From Dehalococcoidales bacterium (GTDB lineage Bacteria; Chloroflexota; Dehalococcoidia; Dehalococcoidales; RBG-16-60-22): a stretch of DNA of 20,500 bases. Below are positions 14,422 to 20,201 of this stretch, piece by piece. The notes below the pieces were generated by a model. The model made no database searches, was not told the origin of the DNA, and worked only from the letters and a program-made list of their open reading frames with translations. The translations under genes and the position numbers were made by a program. Positions within the stretch are counted from its first letter, which is position 1; the number at the start of each line of letters is the position of its first letter. The stretch covers positions 1-20,500 of the forward strand of contig JAFGPF010000063.1 of the NCBI GenBank assembly GCA_016926115.1, read 5' to 3'.

Positions 14422-14904
14422 ATGCTGAAAGACGTATTAAAGATTCTTGAGAACGACGCGCGTACCACTCCCAAACAGATAGCCACCATGACCGGAAAAC
14501 CCGTCGCGGAAATCAACAAGGTTATCAAGCAGGCGGAGAAAGAGAAACTTATCCTGAAATACAAGACAATCGTCAACTGGGACAGGATAGAGGACGAACA
14601 GGTCTGGGCACTGATAGAAGTAAATGTCACTCCGGAACCGGAGGCGGGATTCGATATGATAGCAGAGAGAATCGCCCAGTTCGGGCAGGTGCGCTCGCTG
14701 TACCTCGCCTCGGGCACGTACGACCTGCTGCTGGTCGTCATGGGCAAGTCCGAGCGGCAGGTGGCGGACTTCGTTTCCGAGAACCTGGCGCATATCGAAG
14801 GAGTGAAGGGGACGGTCACGCACTTCGTGCTGAAACGCTATAAGGTTGACGGTGAAATACTGGAAGGCGGGGAGGGGGTCAAGCGGCAGCCGGTAATACT
14901 CTAA
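14422..14904 (+). CDS. Lrp/AsnC-family transcriptional regulator
   Basis: 160 aa. An N-terminal winged HTH (KDVLKILENDARTTPKQIAT, IKQAEKEKLILKYKTIVNW) is followed by an AsnC-type effector domain from about residue 62 (ALIEVNVTPEPEAGFDMIAE, VRSLYLASGTYDLLLVVMG, VTHFVLKRYK). Such proteins form octamers and usually sense amino acids. The ATG lies 5 bp after the previous stop and 22 bp before the aminotransferase gene. A regulator of amino acid metabolism controlling its neighbour is the likely role. The C terminus has a short charged tail beyond the domain. Confidence 0.94.
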   Translation: MLKDVLKILENDARTTPKQIATMTGKPVAEINKVIKQAEKEKLILKYKTIVNWDRIEDEQVWALIEVNVTPEPEAGFDMIAERIAQFGQVRSLYLASGTYDLLLVVMGKSERQVADFVSENLAHIEGVKGTVTHFVLKRYKVDGEILEGGEGVKRQPVIL

Positions 14905-14926
14905 GGCTGCCTTCCCGGGAGATATC

Positions 14927-16114
14927 ATGTCGGCAAGAAAAGAAGGAAAACAGGAGAGGACCATCTCGGACAGGGTGAACCGGCTTTCGCCCTCCGGGAT
15001 ACGTAAGTTCTTCGACCTGCTGGCGTCAATCGAAGGCGTCATCTCGCTGGGGGTCGGCGAGCCGGACTACGCCACGCCCTGGCATATCAGCGAGTCCGCG
15101 GTACGGTCGCTGGAGAGGGGATATACCATGTATACCTCCAACTCCGGCATGCCGGAACTGCGCGAGGAAACGGCGCGGTATCTCCAGGACAAATACAACG
15201 TCGATTACGAACCTTACGGCGAGATTTTAATAACCGTCGGGGTCAGCGAGGGGATGGACCTGGCGATGCGGGCGATACTCAATCCGGGCGACCAGGTAAT
15301 TATACCCGACCCCCATTACGTCGCCTACCCCTCCTGTGTCATTATGGCGGGAGGCGAGCCGGTGCTGGTGCCCACCAGCCAGGAGAACAACTTCGAAGTC
15401 GAGGCAAAGGACATCGAGGCGCGGATTACGGATAAGACCCGGGCGATACTGCTCGGTTACCCCTCCAATCCTACCGGCGCGGTGATGAGCAAGGAAAAGC
15501 TGCTGGCGGTGGCGGATGTCGCCAAACGTCATAATTTACTCGTCGTCTCCGACGAGATTTACGCGCGGCTCGTCTACGGCGTGGAGCATACCTGTTTCGC
15601 GAGCCTGCCCGGGATGAGAGATAATACGATATTGCTGGGTGGGTTCTCCAAGGCGTACGCCATGACCGGGTGGCGCGTCGGCTACGCGGCGGCTCCGGAG
15701 GATATCATCGCGGCTATGACCAAGATACACCAGTACACGATAATGTGCGCACCCACCATGGCGCAGGTAGCCGCCATCGAGGCATTAAAGAGCGGCGAGA
15801 ACAGCGTGCTGGAGATGGTGGAAGACTATAACCGGCGGCGCAAGATAATCGTCAAGGGACTGTGCGATATCGGCTTGAATTGCTTCGAGCCGAAGGGGGC
15901 TTTCTATGCCTTCCCGTCCATAACCGCCACGGGCATGAAATCGGAGACATTTTCCGAGAAGCTGCTCATGGAGGAGAAGGTGGCGGTAGTGCCGGGTTCG
16001 GCTTTCGGCAAGTGCGGGGAGGGTTACGTGCGCTGCTGCTACGCGACCTCCCTGGCGGAGATAGAAGAAGCCCTGACGCGGATGCAGCGGTTCGTAAAAA
16101 AGTATAAGAAGTAG
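14927..16114 (+). CDS. Class I/II PLP-dependent aminotransferase
   Basis: 395 aa, full length. PLP residues are visible: Lys242 in GGFSKAYAMTGWRVGYA, Asp209 in LLVVSDEIYARL, the NPTG motif at 181-184 and Arg250. The substrate carboxylate Arg lies in GYVRCCYATS near the C terminus. LGVGEPDYATP and YTSNSGMPELRE are typical of the AspC/AlaT-like group. Substrate specificity cannot be read from the sequence; aspartate, aromatic or alanine transamination are all possible. It is co-transcribed with the Lrp-type regulator 22 bp upstream and ends in a terminator that overlaps its stop codon. Confidence 0.95.
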   Translation: MSARKEGKQERTISDRVNRLSPSGIRKFFDLLASIEGVISLGVGEPDYATPWHISESAVRSLERGYTMYTSNSGMPELREETARYLQDKYNVDYEPYGEILITVGVSEGMDLAMRAILNPGDQVIIPDPHYVAYPSCVIMAGGEPVLVPTSQENNFEVEAKDIEARITDKTRAILLGYPSNPTGAVMSKEKLLAVADVAKRHNLLVVSDEIYARLVYGVEHTCFASLPGMRDNTILLGGFSKAYAMTGWRVGYAAAPEDIIAAMTKIHQYTIMCAPTMAQVAAIEALKSGENSVLEMVEDYNRRRKIIVKGLCDIGLNCFEPKGAFYAFPSITATGMKSETFSEKLLMEEKVAVVPGSAFGKCGEGYVRCCYATSLAEIEEALTRMQRFVKKYKK

Positions 16115-16138
16115 GGGTGGTGACAAGTCACCCCTTTT
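16114..16138 (+). terminator. Intrinsic terminator after the aminotransferase gene
   Basis: GGGGTG (16114-16119) pairs with CACCCC (16129-16134), the loop can pair further, and TTTT follows. The stem begins at the last base of the stop codon. Confidence 0.75.
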
Positions 16139-16146
16139 CCTTTAAG

Positions 16147-16168
16147 CCCCGTGGAGAGCGGGGTTTTT
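16147..16168 (+). terminator. Second intrinsic terminator
   Basis: CCCCG (16147-16151)/CGGGG (16159-16163) with a 7-nt loop and TTTTT (16164-16168). It backs up the first terminator ahead of a repeat element and a convergent gene. Confidence 0.7.
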
Positions 16169-16170
16169 CT

Positions 16171-16260
16171 TTCCCACCCGTTCCCGCCCTCGGGGCAATT
16201 ATGCCCCAAGCCATAGATGATACCGGGCGGTTTGGGTGGGAATAGATAACATACGAGGGG
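16171..16260. repeat. Palindromic repeat element containing dispersed-repeat copy 3
   Basis: TTCCCACCCGTTCCCGCCC (16171-16189) is inverted at GGGCGGTTTGGGTGGGAA (16225-16242): nine perfect pairs, a short internal loop and six more. In the middle lies GGGGCA-ATTA-TGCCCC (16192-16207). The right arm continues as AATAGATAACATACGAGGGG and is the same sequence as the copies at 13459 and 19393. Together this could fold into a three-part hairpin and resembles a small non-autonomous repeat. Confidence 0.65.
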
Positions 16261-16279
16261 TGGTGGAGTGAACTAACGC

Positions 16280-16912
16280 CTAGCTGAAGACCCCCAGGAC
16301 ATTCAGTATCGCCCGCAGCCCGAGGTGTCCCAGATATGCCAGGACGATTGCCAATATTGTCTGGCCCGCCAAGGAGACAAGCATCACTTTCCACATGGTG
16401 GTACGGGAGGCTCCCATGCTTAATACCATCGGCGTAAGCAGCGGAGTGGGCAAACAGGCCACGATGAACAGGGCCAGAAACCTGTGCTTCTGGGCCAGGC
16501 GATACCACCGGGAGGTTTTCACCCTGTTGGTGATGCGGCTTAATATGCCGGTCGATAGGTTTTCCGGCGTGACGACGTTGATGAACGAGGTCAGCAACCT
16601 GATACCGGCGTGACCGGTATAGTAAGTGAAAAAGTTGCCCGTAGTACTGCCCAGACCGCCCATGATGCCGATCAGCAGGGGGTTCAGCAGGGCGCCGAGC
16701 ATGAAGATAAGGATGGAACTGGGGACGAAAATGGGAACAGGGGCCGTAGCCAGGAAGGAAACCAAAAAGATACCGTAATAACTGTGGCCCTGAAGCTTGT
16801 CGATATACTCGTAGTTTTTCAGGAGGAAAACGAAGCCGGCGATGGCCGCGCACGAAGTCAGCCCGAAAAAAGTATAATAATATATACGCTTGAACCGGAG
16901 GCTGTCAGCCAT
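16280..16912 (-). CDS. VTT-domain (TVP38/DedA-like) membrane protein
   Basis: 210 aa from ATG 16912; an in-frame GTG at 16924 would add four residues but has no ribosome site. Several hydrophobic segments are present: about 14-32, 46-75, 80-97, 145-165 and 180-200. The VTT signature region reads APVPIFVPSSILIFMLGALL, then GGLGSTTGNFFTYYTGHAGI, with a later FLALFIVACLPTPLLTPMVL. Family members are envelope proteins linked to lipid scrambling or transport. The gene stands between trpS, with which it shares a strand, and the repeat element. Substrate unknown. Confidence 0.88.
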   Translation of the reverse strand: MADSLRFKRIYYYTFFGLTSCAAIAGFVFLLKNYEYIDKLQGHSYYGIFLVSFLATAPVPIFVPSSILIFMLGALLNPLLIGIMGGLGSTTGNFFTYYTGHAGIRLLTSFINVVTPENLSTGILSRITNRVKTSRWYRLAQKHRFLALFIVACLPTPLLTPMVLSMGASRTTMWKVMLVSLAGQTILAIVLAYLGHLGLRAILNVLGVFS

Positions 16913-16992
16913 TGACTCTAACACCCCCGCGCCGGTGTGGAATAGTCATATACAGGAAAGTGAATCCCGGTGCCGCCTGAAAGCATGATGGA

Positions 16993-17976
16993 TTACCCCA
17001 GCCCCACGCGTTTCCTGACCTCGGCGAGCATCCCGGCGGCGAGGGGGCGGGCTTTCTCGGCGCCGGCGGCGAGGATAGAGTCGATATGTCCCTTCTCGGC
17101 GGTAAGATCCTTATAACGTTCCTGGAGGGGGCGCAGGCATTCGATGACCACCTCCGCCAATTCTTTCTTGAAGTCGCCGTAGCCTTTGCCCTCGAACTTA
17201 GCCTCGATATCTTTCTCCTTCTCGCCGGAAATCGACTGGTAAATGGAAAGCAGGTTGAAGATGCCGGGCCGGCTTTCATCGAATACGACGTCCCGGTGGG
17301 AGTCCGTGGTGGCTTTCATTATCTTGGAGCGGATAACGTCCGGTGGGTCGAGCAGGGCGATTGAATGCCCGGCGCCTTCCCCGCTGCCGCTCATCTTTTT
17401 GGTTGGGTCGTCCAGTCCCATGATGCGCGCGCCTACGTCGGCGATCAGGGGGTGCGGCACCACGAAGGTCTCGCCATAGAGGTGATTGAAGCGCTGGGCT
17501 AAATCCCGGGTCAGTTCCACGTGCTGCTTCTGGTCTTCACCCACGGGCACGACGTCCGTCCTATACAGCAGGATGTCGGCAGCCATCAGGGAAGGATAAT
17601 CGAAAAGCCCCACGCTGACCTGCTCCTTCTGTTTCTCCGCCTTTTCCTTGAACTGGGTCATGCGGTACATCCAGCCCATGGGGATAAAGCAGTTGAGAAT
17701 CCAGGCGAGTTCCGAATGCTCGTGTACATGCGACTGGACGAAAAGGATGGAGCGTTCGGGGTCGATGCCGGCAGCCATGAGCAAGCCGGCGAACTCGCGG
17801 GTTCTGCCCTTGAGCAACTTGGCGTCCTGCGGTACGGTAATGGCGTGCAGGTCCACGACGCAGAAGATATTATCGTATTTATCCTGCTTAGCCGCCCAGT
17901 GACGGATAGCCCCCAGATAACGGCCTATGTGAATCTCACCGGTGGGCTTGATGCCGGAAAAAACGCGTTTTTTCAT
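16993..17976 (-). CDS. trpS: Tryptophan--tRNA ligase
   Basis: 327 aa, normal length. The class I signature is near the N terminus (PTGEIHIGRYLGA, HIGR at 16-19), with VDLHAITVPQ and PVGEDQKQHVELTRDLAQRF, both diagnostic for TrpS. The second signature reads KKMSGSGEG, so the second Lys of KMSKS is Gly; variants such as KMSTS occur in some lineages. It charges tRNA(Trp). The ribosome site GAAGGAG is six bases from the ATG, and a promoter at 17996-18024 precedes it. It is divergent from the carbonic-anhydrase-like gene. Confidence 0.97.
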   Translation of the reverse strand: MKKRVFSGIKPTGEIHIGRYLGAIRHWAAKQDKYDNIFCVVDLHAITVPQDAKLLKGRTREFAGLLMAAGIDPERSILFVQSHVHEHSELAWILNCFIPMGWMYRMTQFKEKAEKQKEQVSVGLFDYPSLMAADILLYRTDVVPVGEDQKQHVELTRDLAQRFNHLYGETFVVPHPLIADVGARIMGLDDPTKKMSGSGEGAGHSIALLDPPDVIRSKIMKATTDSHRDVVFDESRPGIFNLLSIYQSISGEKEKDIEAKFEGKGYGDFKKELAEVVIECLRPLQERYKDLTAEKGHIDSILAAGAEKARPLAAGMLAEVRKRVGLG

Positions 17977-17995
17977 TTATATCTCCTTCGTAAAA

Positions 17996-18024
17996 AATAT
18001 AACATAATACGAGTGTAACGACAA
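17996..18024 (-). promoter_or_regulatory. Promoter for trpS
   Basis: Minus-strand TTGTCG (18024-18019), a 17-bp spacer and TATATT (18001-17996). This puts the start very near the Shine-Dalgarno, with a leader of about 12 nt. Confidence 0.55.
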
Positions 18025-18030
18025 GACTGA

Positions 18031-18060
18031 TTGACGTTGTATGCGGCGAGTTGCTACCAT
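18031..18060 (+). promoter_or_regulatory. Possible promoter for the carbonic-anhydrase-like gene
   Basis: TTGACG (18031-18036), an 18-bp spacer and TACCAT (18055-18060). The -10 is poor, so confidence is low. Confidence 0.35.
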
Positions 18061-18081
18061 GAATTATCCGGGGGTGAGAAC

Positions 18082-18600
18082 ATGATAAGAAGCTTTAATG
18101 GTAAAACGCCGAAGATAGCCGAATCCGCTTTTATCAGCGAGGCGGCGTACATCGTCGGGGATGTGGAAATAGGGGAGGGCTCGAGCGTGTGGCCCGGGGC
18201 AGTAATCAGGGCGGACAGCGGGAAAGTGGTCGTCGGGAAGAATACGGCGATAGAGGACAACTGTATCGTCCATTCCGGCAAGCCGGGCGAAGGCGACGTA
18301 TCCATCGGCGACATGGTAAACGTGGGACACGGCGCGATGGTGCACGGCAGGAAAATCGGTAACAACGTGCTGGTGGGCATCAACGCCGTTATCCTGCACG
18401 GCGCGGAAATCGGCGATTACTGCCTCATCGGGGCAGGCTGCGTGGTGGGCGAGGACATGGTCGTGCCGGAGACCTCGTTCGTGGTGGGGGTGCCGGGCAG
18501 GGTCAAGGGGAAGGTGCCGGAGAAGCAGATGCACTGGTTACAAAATGTGCCGCTGGAATACGCGGAGCTGGCGAGGAAGTACAAGGGAGAGGGATTATAG
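18082..18600 (+). CDS. Gamma-carbonic-anhydrase-like hexapeptide-repeat protein
   Basis: 172 aa. It is a left-handed beta-helix with hexapeptide repeats (YIVGDVEIGEGSSVWPGAVI, NNVLVGINAVILHGAEIGD, CLIGAGCVVGEDMVVP). Three zinc-ligand His positions of the gamma class are kept: one in DNCIVHSG and two in VGHGAMVHG. The C-terminal helix (MHWLQNVPLEYAELARKYKG) is typical of the YrdA/PaaY/CaiE-like group. A trimer with metal at the interface is expected; carbonic anhydrase activity is not certain. ATG 18082, preceded by GGGGGTGAG, is preferred to the in-frame TTG at 18031. A strong terminator follows. Confidence 0.94.
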   Translation: MIRSFNGKTPKIAESAFISEAAYIVGDVEIGEGSSVWPGAVIRADSGKVVVGKNTAIEDNCIVHSGKPGEGDVSIGDMVNVGHGAMVHGRKIGNNVLVGINAVILHGAEIGDYCLIGAGCVVGEDMVVPETSFVVGVPGRVKGKVPEKQMHWLQNVPLEYAELARKYKGEGL

Positions 18601-18653
18601 TCTTCTTCTTCTTCATCAGCGGGAGAATATATTAATCTATCCCCCTGTGTCCC

Positions 18654-18686
18654 CTTCCCCCTAAAGAGAAGGGGGAAGTGTTTTTT
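18654..18686 (+). terminator. Intrinsic terminator after the carbonic-anhydrase-like gene
   Basis: CTTCCCCC (18654-18661)/GGGGGAAG (18671-18678) with a 9-nt loop, then TG and six T. The upstream CTATCCCCCTGTGTCCCC gives it the look of a dispersed repeat of the same style as the element at 19285-19380. Confidence 0.8.
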
Positions 18687-18688
18687 AA

Positions 18689-18706
18689 GAGGGGCTCACG
18701 CCCCTC
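18689..18706. repeat. Perfect hairpin behind the terminator
   Basis: GAGGGGC-TCAC-GCCCCTC, a 7-bp perfect stem with a 4-nt loop and no T-run. It probably belongs to a repeat element together with the preceding terminator. Confidence 0.5.
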
Positions 18707-18768
18707 TCCGCAGGCTACGCCCCCTATCAGGAATAGGATGGGTTAAAGGTCATCATATAAAAATATGT

Positions 18769-18774
18769 TATAAT
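18769..18774 (+). promoter_or_regulatory. Possible -10 box for hicBA
   Basis: TATAAT 25 bp before the ATG of hicB in an AT-rich stretch. No convincing -35 box is seen at the expected distance, so an activator or the antitoxin may be involved. Confidence 0.4.
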
Positions 18775-18799
18775 GTCGTTAAAGACGGTGAGGTGAAAG

Positions 18800-19024
18800 A
18801 TGAAGACGCTGAAATTACCGGTGGTGATAACACAGGACGAAGATGGCTATTATGTAGCGGAAGTGCCTGTATTGACCAGCTGTTACACCCAGGGCAAAAC
18901 CAAAGCGGAAGCTCTTGCCAATATAAAAGAGGTCATTCCTTTATGTCTGGAACACATGGCTGAAGAAGGAAATCCGGTGCCGGAAAAATATGTGCTGGAA
19001 GAGGTTGAGGTCGCTCTCTCATGA
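18800..19024 (+). CDS. hicB: HicB-like antitoxin
   Basis: 74 aa. The HicB fold is recognised by LPVVITQDEDGYYVAEVPVL, SCYTQGKTKAEALANIKEVI and the end PEKYVLEEVEVAL. It lacks a C-terminal HTH or ribbon DNA-binding domain, so it is the short form. It binds and blocks HicA; autorepression would need another DNA-binding partner. GAGGTG precedes the ATG. The last four bases overlap the hicA start (ATGA), so the two are translated together, with the antitoxin gene first. Confidence 0.92.
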   Translation: MKTLKLPVVITQDEDGYYVAEVPVLTSCYTQGKTKAEALANIKEVIPLCLEHMAEEGNPVPEKYVLEEVEVALS

Positions 19025-19245
19025 CAAAATTGCCGGTCGTTTCCGGTATTGAATGTATCAAGGTATTACAAAAGTCAGGTTATCAAATAAAACGCACCAG
19101 AGGAAGCCATACATGGCTGGTCTGTCCGGGGCGTTCCCCTATCCCCGTACCGAGACATCGTGAACTGGGCCGCGGGATTCTTAGGAAAATCATTAAATCC
19201 GCCGATATAAGCGTGGACGAATTCGTTGAACTATTAAAAGAATAA
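19021..19245 (+). CDS. hicA: HicA-like mRNA interferase toxin
   Basis: 74 aa. The double-stranded-RNA-binding-like HicA fold is visible: SGIECIKVLQKSGYQIKRTR, GSHTWLV with the catalytic His, IPVPRHRELGRGILRKIIK. HicA toxins cleave mRNA independently of the ribosome in the family members studied. It overlaps hicB by four bases. The pair is complete and looks functional. It is flanked by repeat elements on both sides, consistent with acquisition as a cassette. Confidence 0.93.
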   Translation: MTKLPVVSGIECIKVLQKSGYQIKRTRGSHTWLVCPGRSPIPVPRHRELGRGILRKIIKSADISVDEFVELLKE

Positions 19246-19284
19246 AAATCCATAAACTACCCACCCCACTCCTTTTCCCCACCT

Positions 19285-19380
19285 GAAATCCCTCTCGGTC
19301 TCAATTTACCAAAGGGAGACGACCCATCTGTGCAGGAAGTATTGTCCCCCTTTGAAAAAGGGGGATTAAGGGAGATTTTC
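19285..19380. repeat. Composite inverted-repeat element (MITE-like)
   Basis: 96 bp. The ends GAAATCCCTC and AAGGGAGATTTTC are imperfect inverted repeats. Inside are two hairpins: GTCTCaatttaccaaagGGAGAC-type pairing at about 19299-19320, and TCCCCCTTTGAAAAAGGGGGA at about 19345-19365. CCCCCTTTnnnAAAGGGGG elements of this style are common dispersed repeats in many bacterial genomes. No coding sequence. Confidence 0.65.
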
Positions 19381-19392
19381 ACAGGGCGGTCT

Positions 19393-19414
19393 GGGTGGGA
19401 AAAGATGAGAAACG
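19393..19414 (+). repeat. Dispersed GGGTGGGAA repeat, copy 4
   Basis: GGGTGGGAAAAGATGAGAAA plus CG, preceded by GGGCGGTCT as in copy 3. It starts 13 bp after the MITE-like element and is upstream of the two orphan genes at 19490 and 19633. Confidence 0.6.
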
Positions 19415-19424
19415 ATTTATGCTG

Positions 19425-19453
19425 TTGACAAAAGGCAGGTAGTAGAGTAGAGT
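19425..19453 (+). promoter_or_regulatory. Possible promoter for the two orphan small genes
   Basis: TTGACA (19425-19430), a 17-bp spacer and TAGAGT (19448-19453), with a predicted start near 19460, 30 bp before the first orphan gene. Confidence 0.45.
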
Positions 19454-19489
19454 TCTGGATACTGAAATGGGGAAAGGTAATTAGGGAAA

Positions 19490-19624
19490 ATGGTTAGAAA
19501 AAAGGTGCATGTACCTGCGTATGACTACTACCGCCATAAAGGGGAAAAGCCATCTGGAGCTAAGAAATATGACAAGGAAGTGAATAAAAACGTTAAAAAA
19601 TATGACAAAACCGTGGGGAAATAA
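19490..19624 (+). CDS. 44-aa basic tyrosine-rich protein, unknown
   Basis: 44 aa: VPAYDYYRHKGEKPSGAKKY, then repeats of KKYDKEVNKN and KKYDK. It is strongly basic (about 15 Lys or Arg) with no hydrophobic segment, so it is soluble and may bind nucleic acid. The Shine-Dalgarno AGGG is very close to the ATG. The stop is 8 bp before the next gene and a candidate promoter lies upstream, which supports a real two-gene unit. Base composition is AT-rich, unlike the core genes. Confidence 0.5.
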   Translation: MVRKKVHVPAYDYYRHKGEKPSGAKKYDKEVNKNVKKYDKTVGK

Positions 19625-19632
19625 AAGTCGAG

Positions 19633-19917
19633 ATGAAAGTTATAAAGGTTAAACTTTCAGAACTATCGGATGACCCGAGGAAATATAAACTAATTCAAAC
19701 GAGCGTAATGAGTAGGATATTCGGAAAAGAAGAATACACACTTTTTGAGAGTTACCAGACAAATTTATTGTACATAATCCAAGAACTAGCTAATATCTTG
19801 CATGCTAACGGTATTAAATGTGAAATAACCTCCTTCACAGAACCTGAAAGAGGGCAGAATATATATAACCTGTGGGTTAGAACAAGGCATCCAACAGCAG
19901 TAGAGTACATACCCTAA
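19633..19917 (+). CDS. 94-aa hypothetical protein
   Basis: 94 aa. It opens with MKVIKVKLSELSDDPRKYKL and has a helical middle (SYQTNLLYIIQELANILHAN) and a polar end (WVRTRHPTAVEYIP). No family, membrane segment or catalytic motif is recognised. It follows the 44-aa gene by 8 bp on the same strand and is AT-rich. It converges on the end of the 23S rRNA gene. Probably an accessory gene; function unknown. Confidence 0.65.
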   Translation: MKVIKVKLSELSDDPRKYKLIQTSVMSRIFGKEEYTLFESYQTNLLYIIQELANILHANGIKCEITSFTEPERGQNIYNLWVRTRHPTAVEYIP

Positions 19918-19941
19918 TCTAAATCATTGAAGTGAATGAAT

Positions 19942-20020
19942 AAAAAAAAAGACCCGCCTTTTACAGCGCCTCTTCTCTTAAGTATATCTAATACCAACCC
20001 TGAAACAGGTCAAGCCCTCG
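19942..20020 (-). repeat. Degenerate second copy of the 23S tail and terminator
   Basis: This stretch repeats 20125-20201: GACCCGCCTT, ACAGCG, TCTTCTC, AATACCAACCCTGAA, CAGGTCAAGCCCTCG. It ends exactly within the 23S sequence: after CCCTCG the copies diverge. In the terminator part the paired arm has changed from GCGGGTC to GCGCCTC, so the hairpin is weakened, though a long T-run on the minus strand remains. Confidence 0.85.
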
Positions 20021-20033
20021 TCATTTAACATCA

Positions 20034-20106
20034 TGTCATTCCGGCGAAAGCCGGAATCCAGTCACCTGCCTCCCCGCCTGGATTCCGTATCAAGTACGGA
20101 ATGACA
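20034..20106. repeat. Palindromic intergenic repeat element (REP/MITE-like)
   Basis: 73 bp with inverted ends TGTCATTCCG and CGGAATGACA. Each half folds on itself: TTCCGGC-GAAA-GCCGGAA and TTCCGTA-TCAAG-TACGGAA, and CCAG/CTGG pair across the middle. Elements with GTCATTCCGGCGAAAGCCGG are familiar from many bacterial genomes. It sits between the two copies of the 23S tail. Confidence 0.8.
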
Positions 20107-20124
20107 TTGGGGTAGTTTAAATAT

Positions 20125-20154
20125 AAAAAAGACCCGCCTTTCACAGCGGGTCTT
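20125..20154 (-). terminator. Intrinsic terminator of the 23S rRNA gene
   Basis: On the minus strand AAGACCCGC (20154-20146), an 8-nt loop and GCGGGTCTT (20137-20129) form a perfect 9-bp stem, followed directly by more T (20128-20125). It lies about 33 bases after the mature 3' end of 23S. Confidence 0.88.
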
Positions 20155-20201
20155 CTCATATTATCTATCTAATACCAACCCTGAAGCAGGTCAAGCCCTC
20201 G
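20125..20201 (-). repeat. Intact copy of the duplicated 23S tail and terminator
   Basis: Partner of the degenerate copy at 19942-20020, about 180 bp away. It covers the last 14 or so bases of 23S rRNA, the trailer and the terminator. Identity is high except in one arm of the terminator and the AT-rich trailer. Confidence 0.85.

Noticed and set aside
16128..16853. Minus-strand open frame of 241 codons in another frame of the VTT-domain gene
   Set aside because: The VTT frame encodes clear membrane helices and family motifs. The alternative runs through the repeat element and terminators and encodes a Pro/Arg-rich product.
16993..17976. KMSGS in place of KMSKS in TrpS as a sign of a defective enzyme
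   Set aside because: Variants at this Lys (for example KMSTS) occur in normal tryptophanyl-tRNA synthetases of some lineages, and all other motifs are intact.
18600..18616. TCT microsatellite after the carbonic-anhydrase-like gene
   Set aside because: Only four to five units, outside any coding region or promoter; no sign of phase variation.
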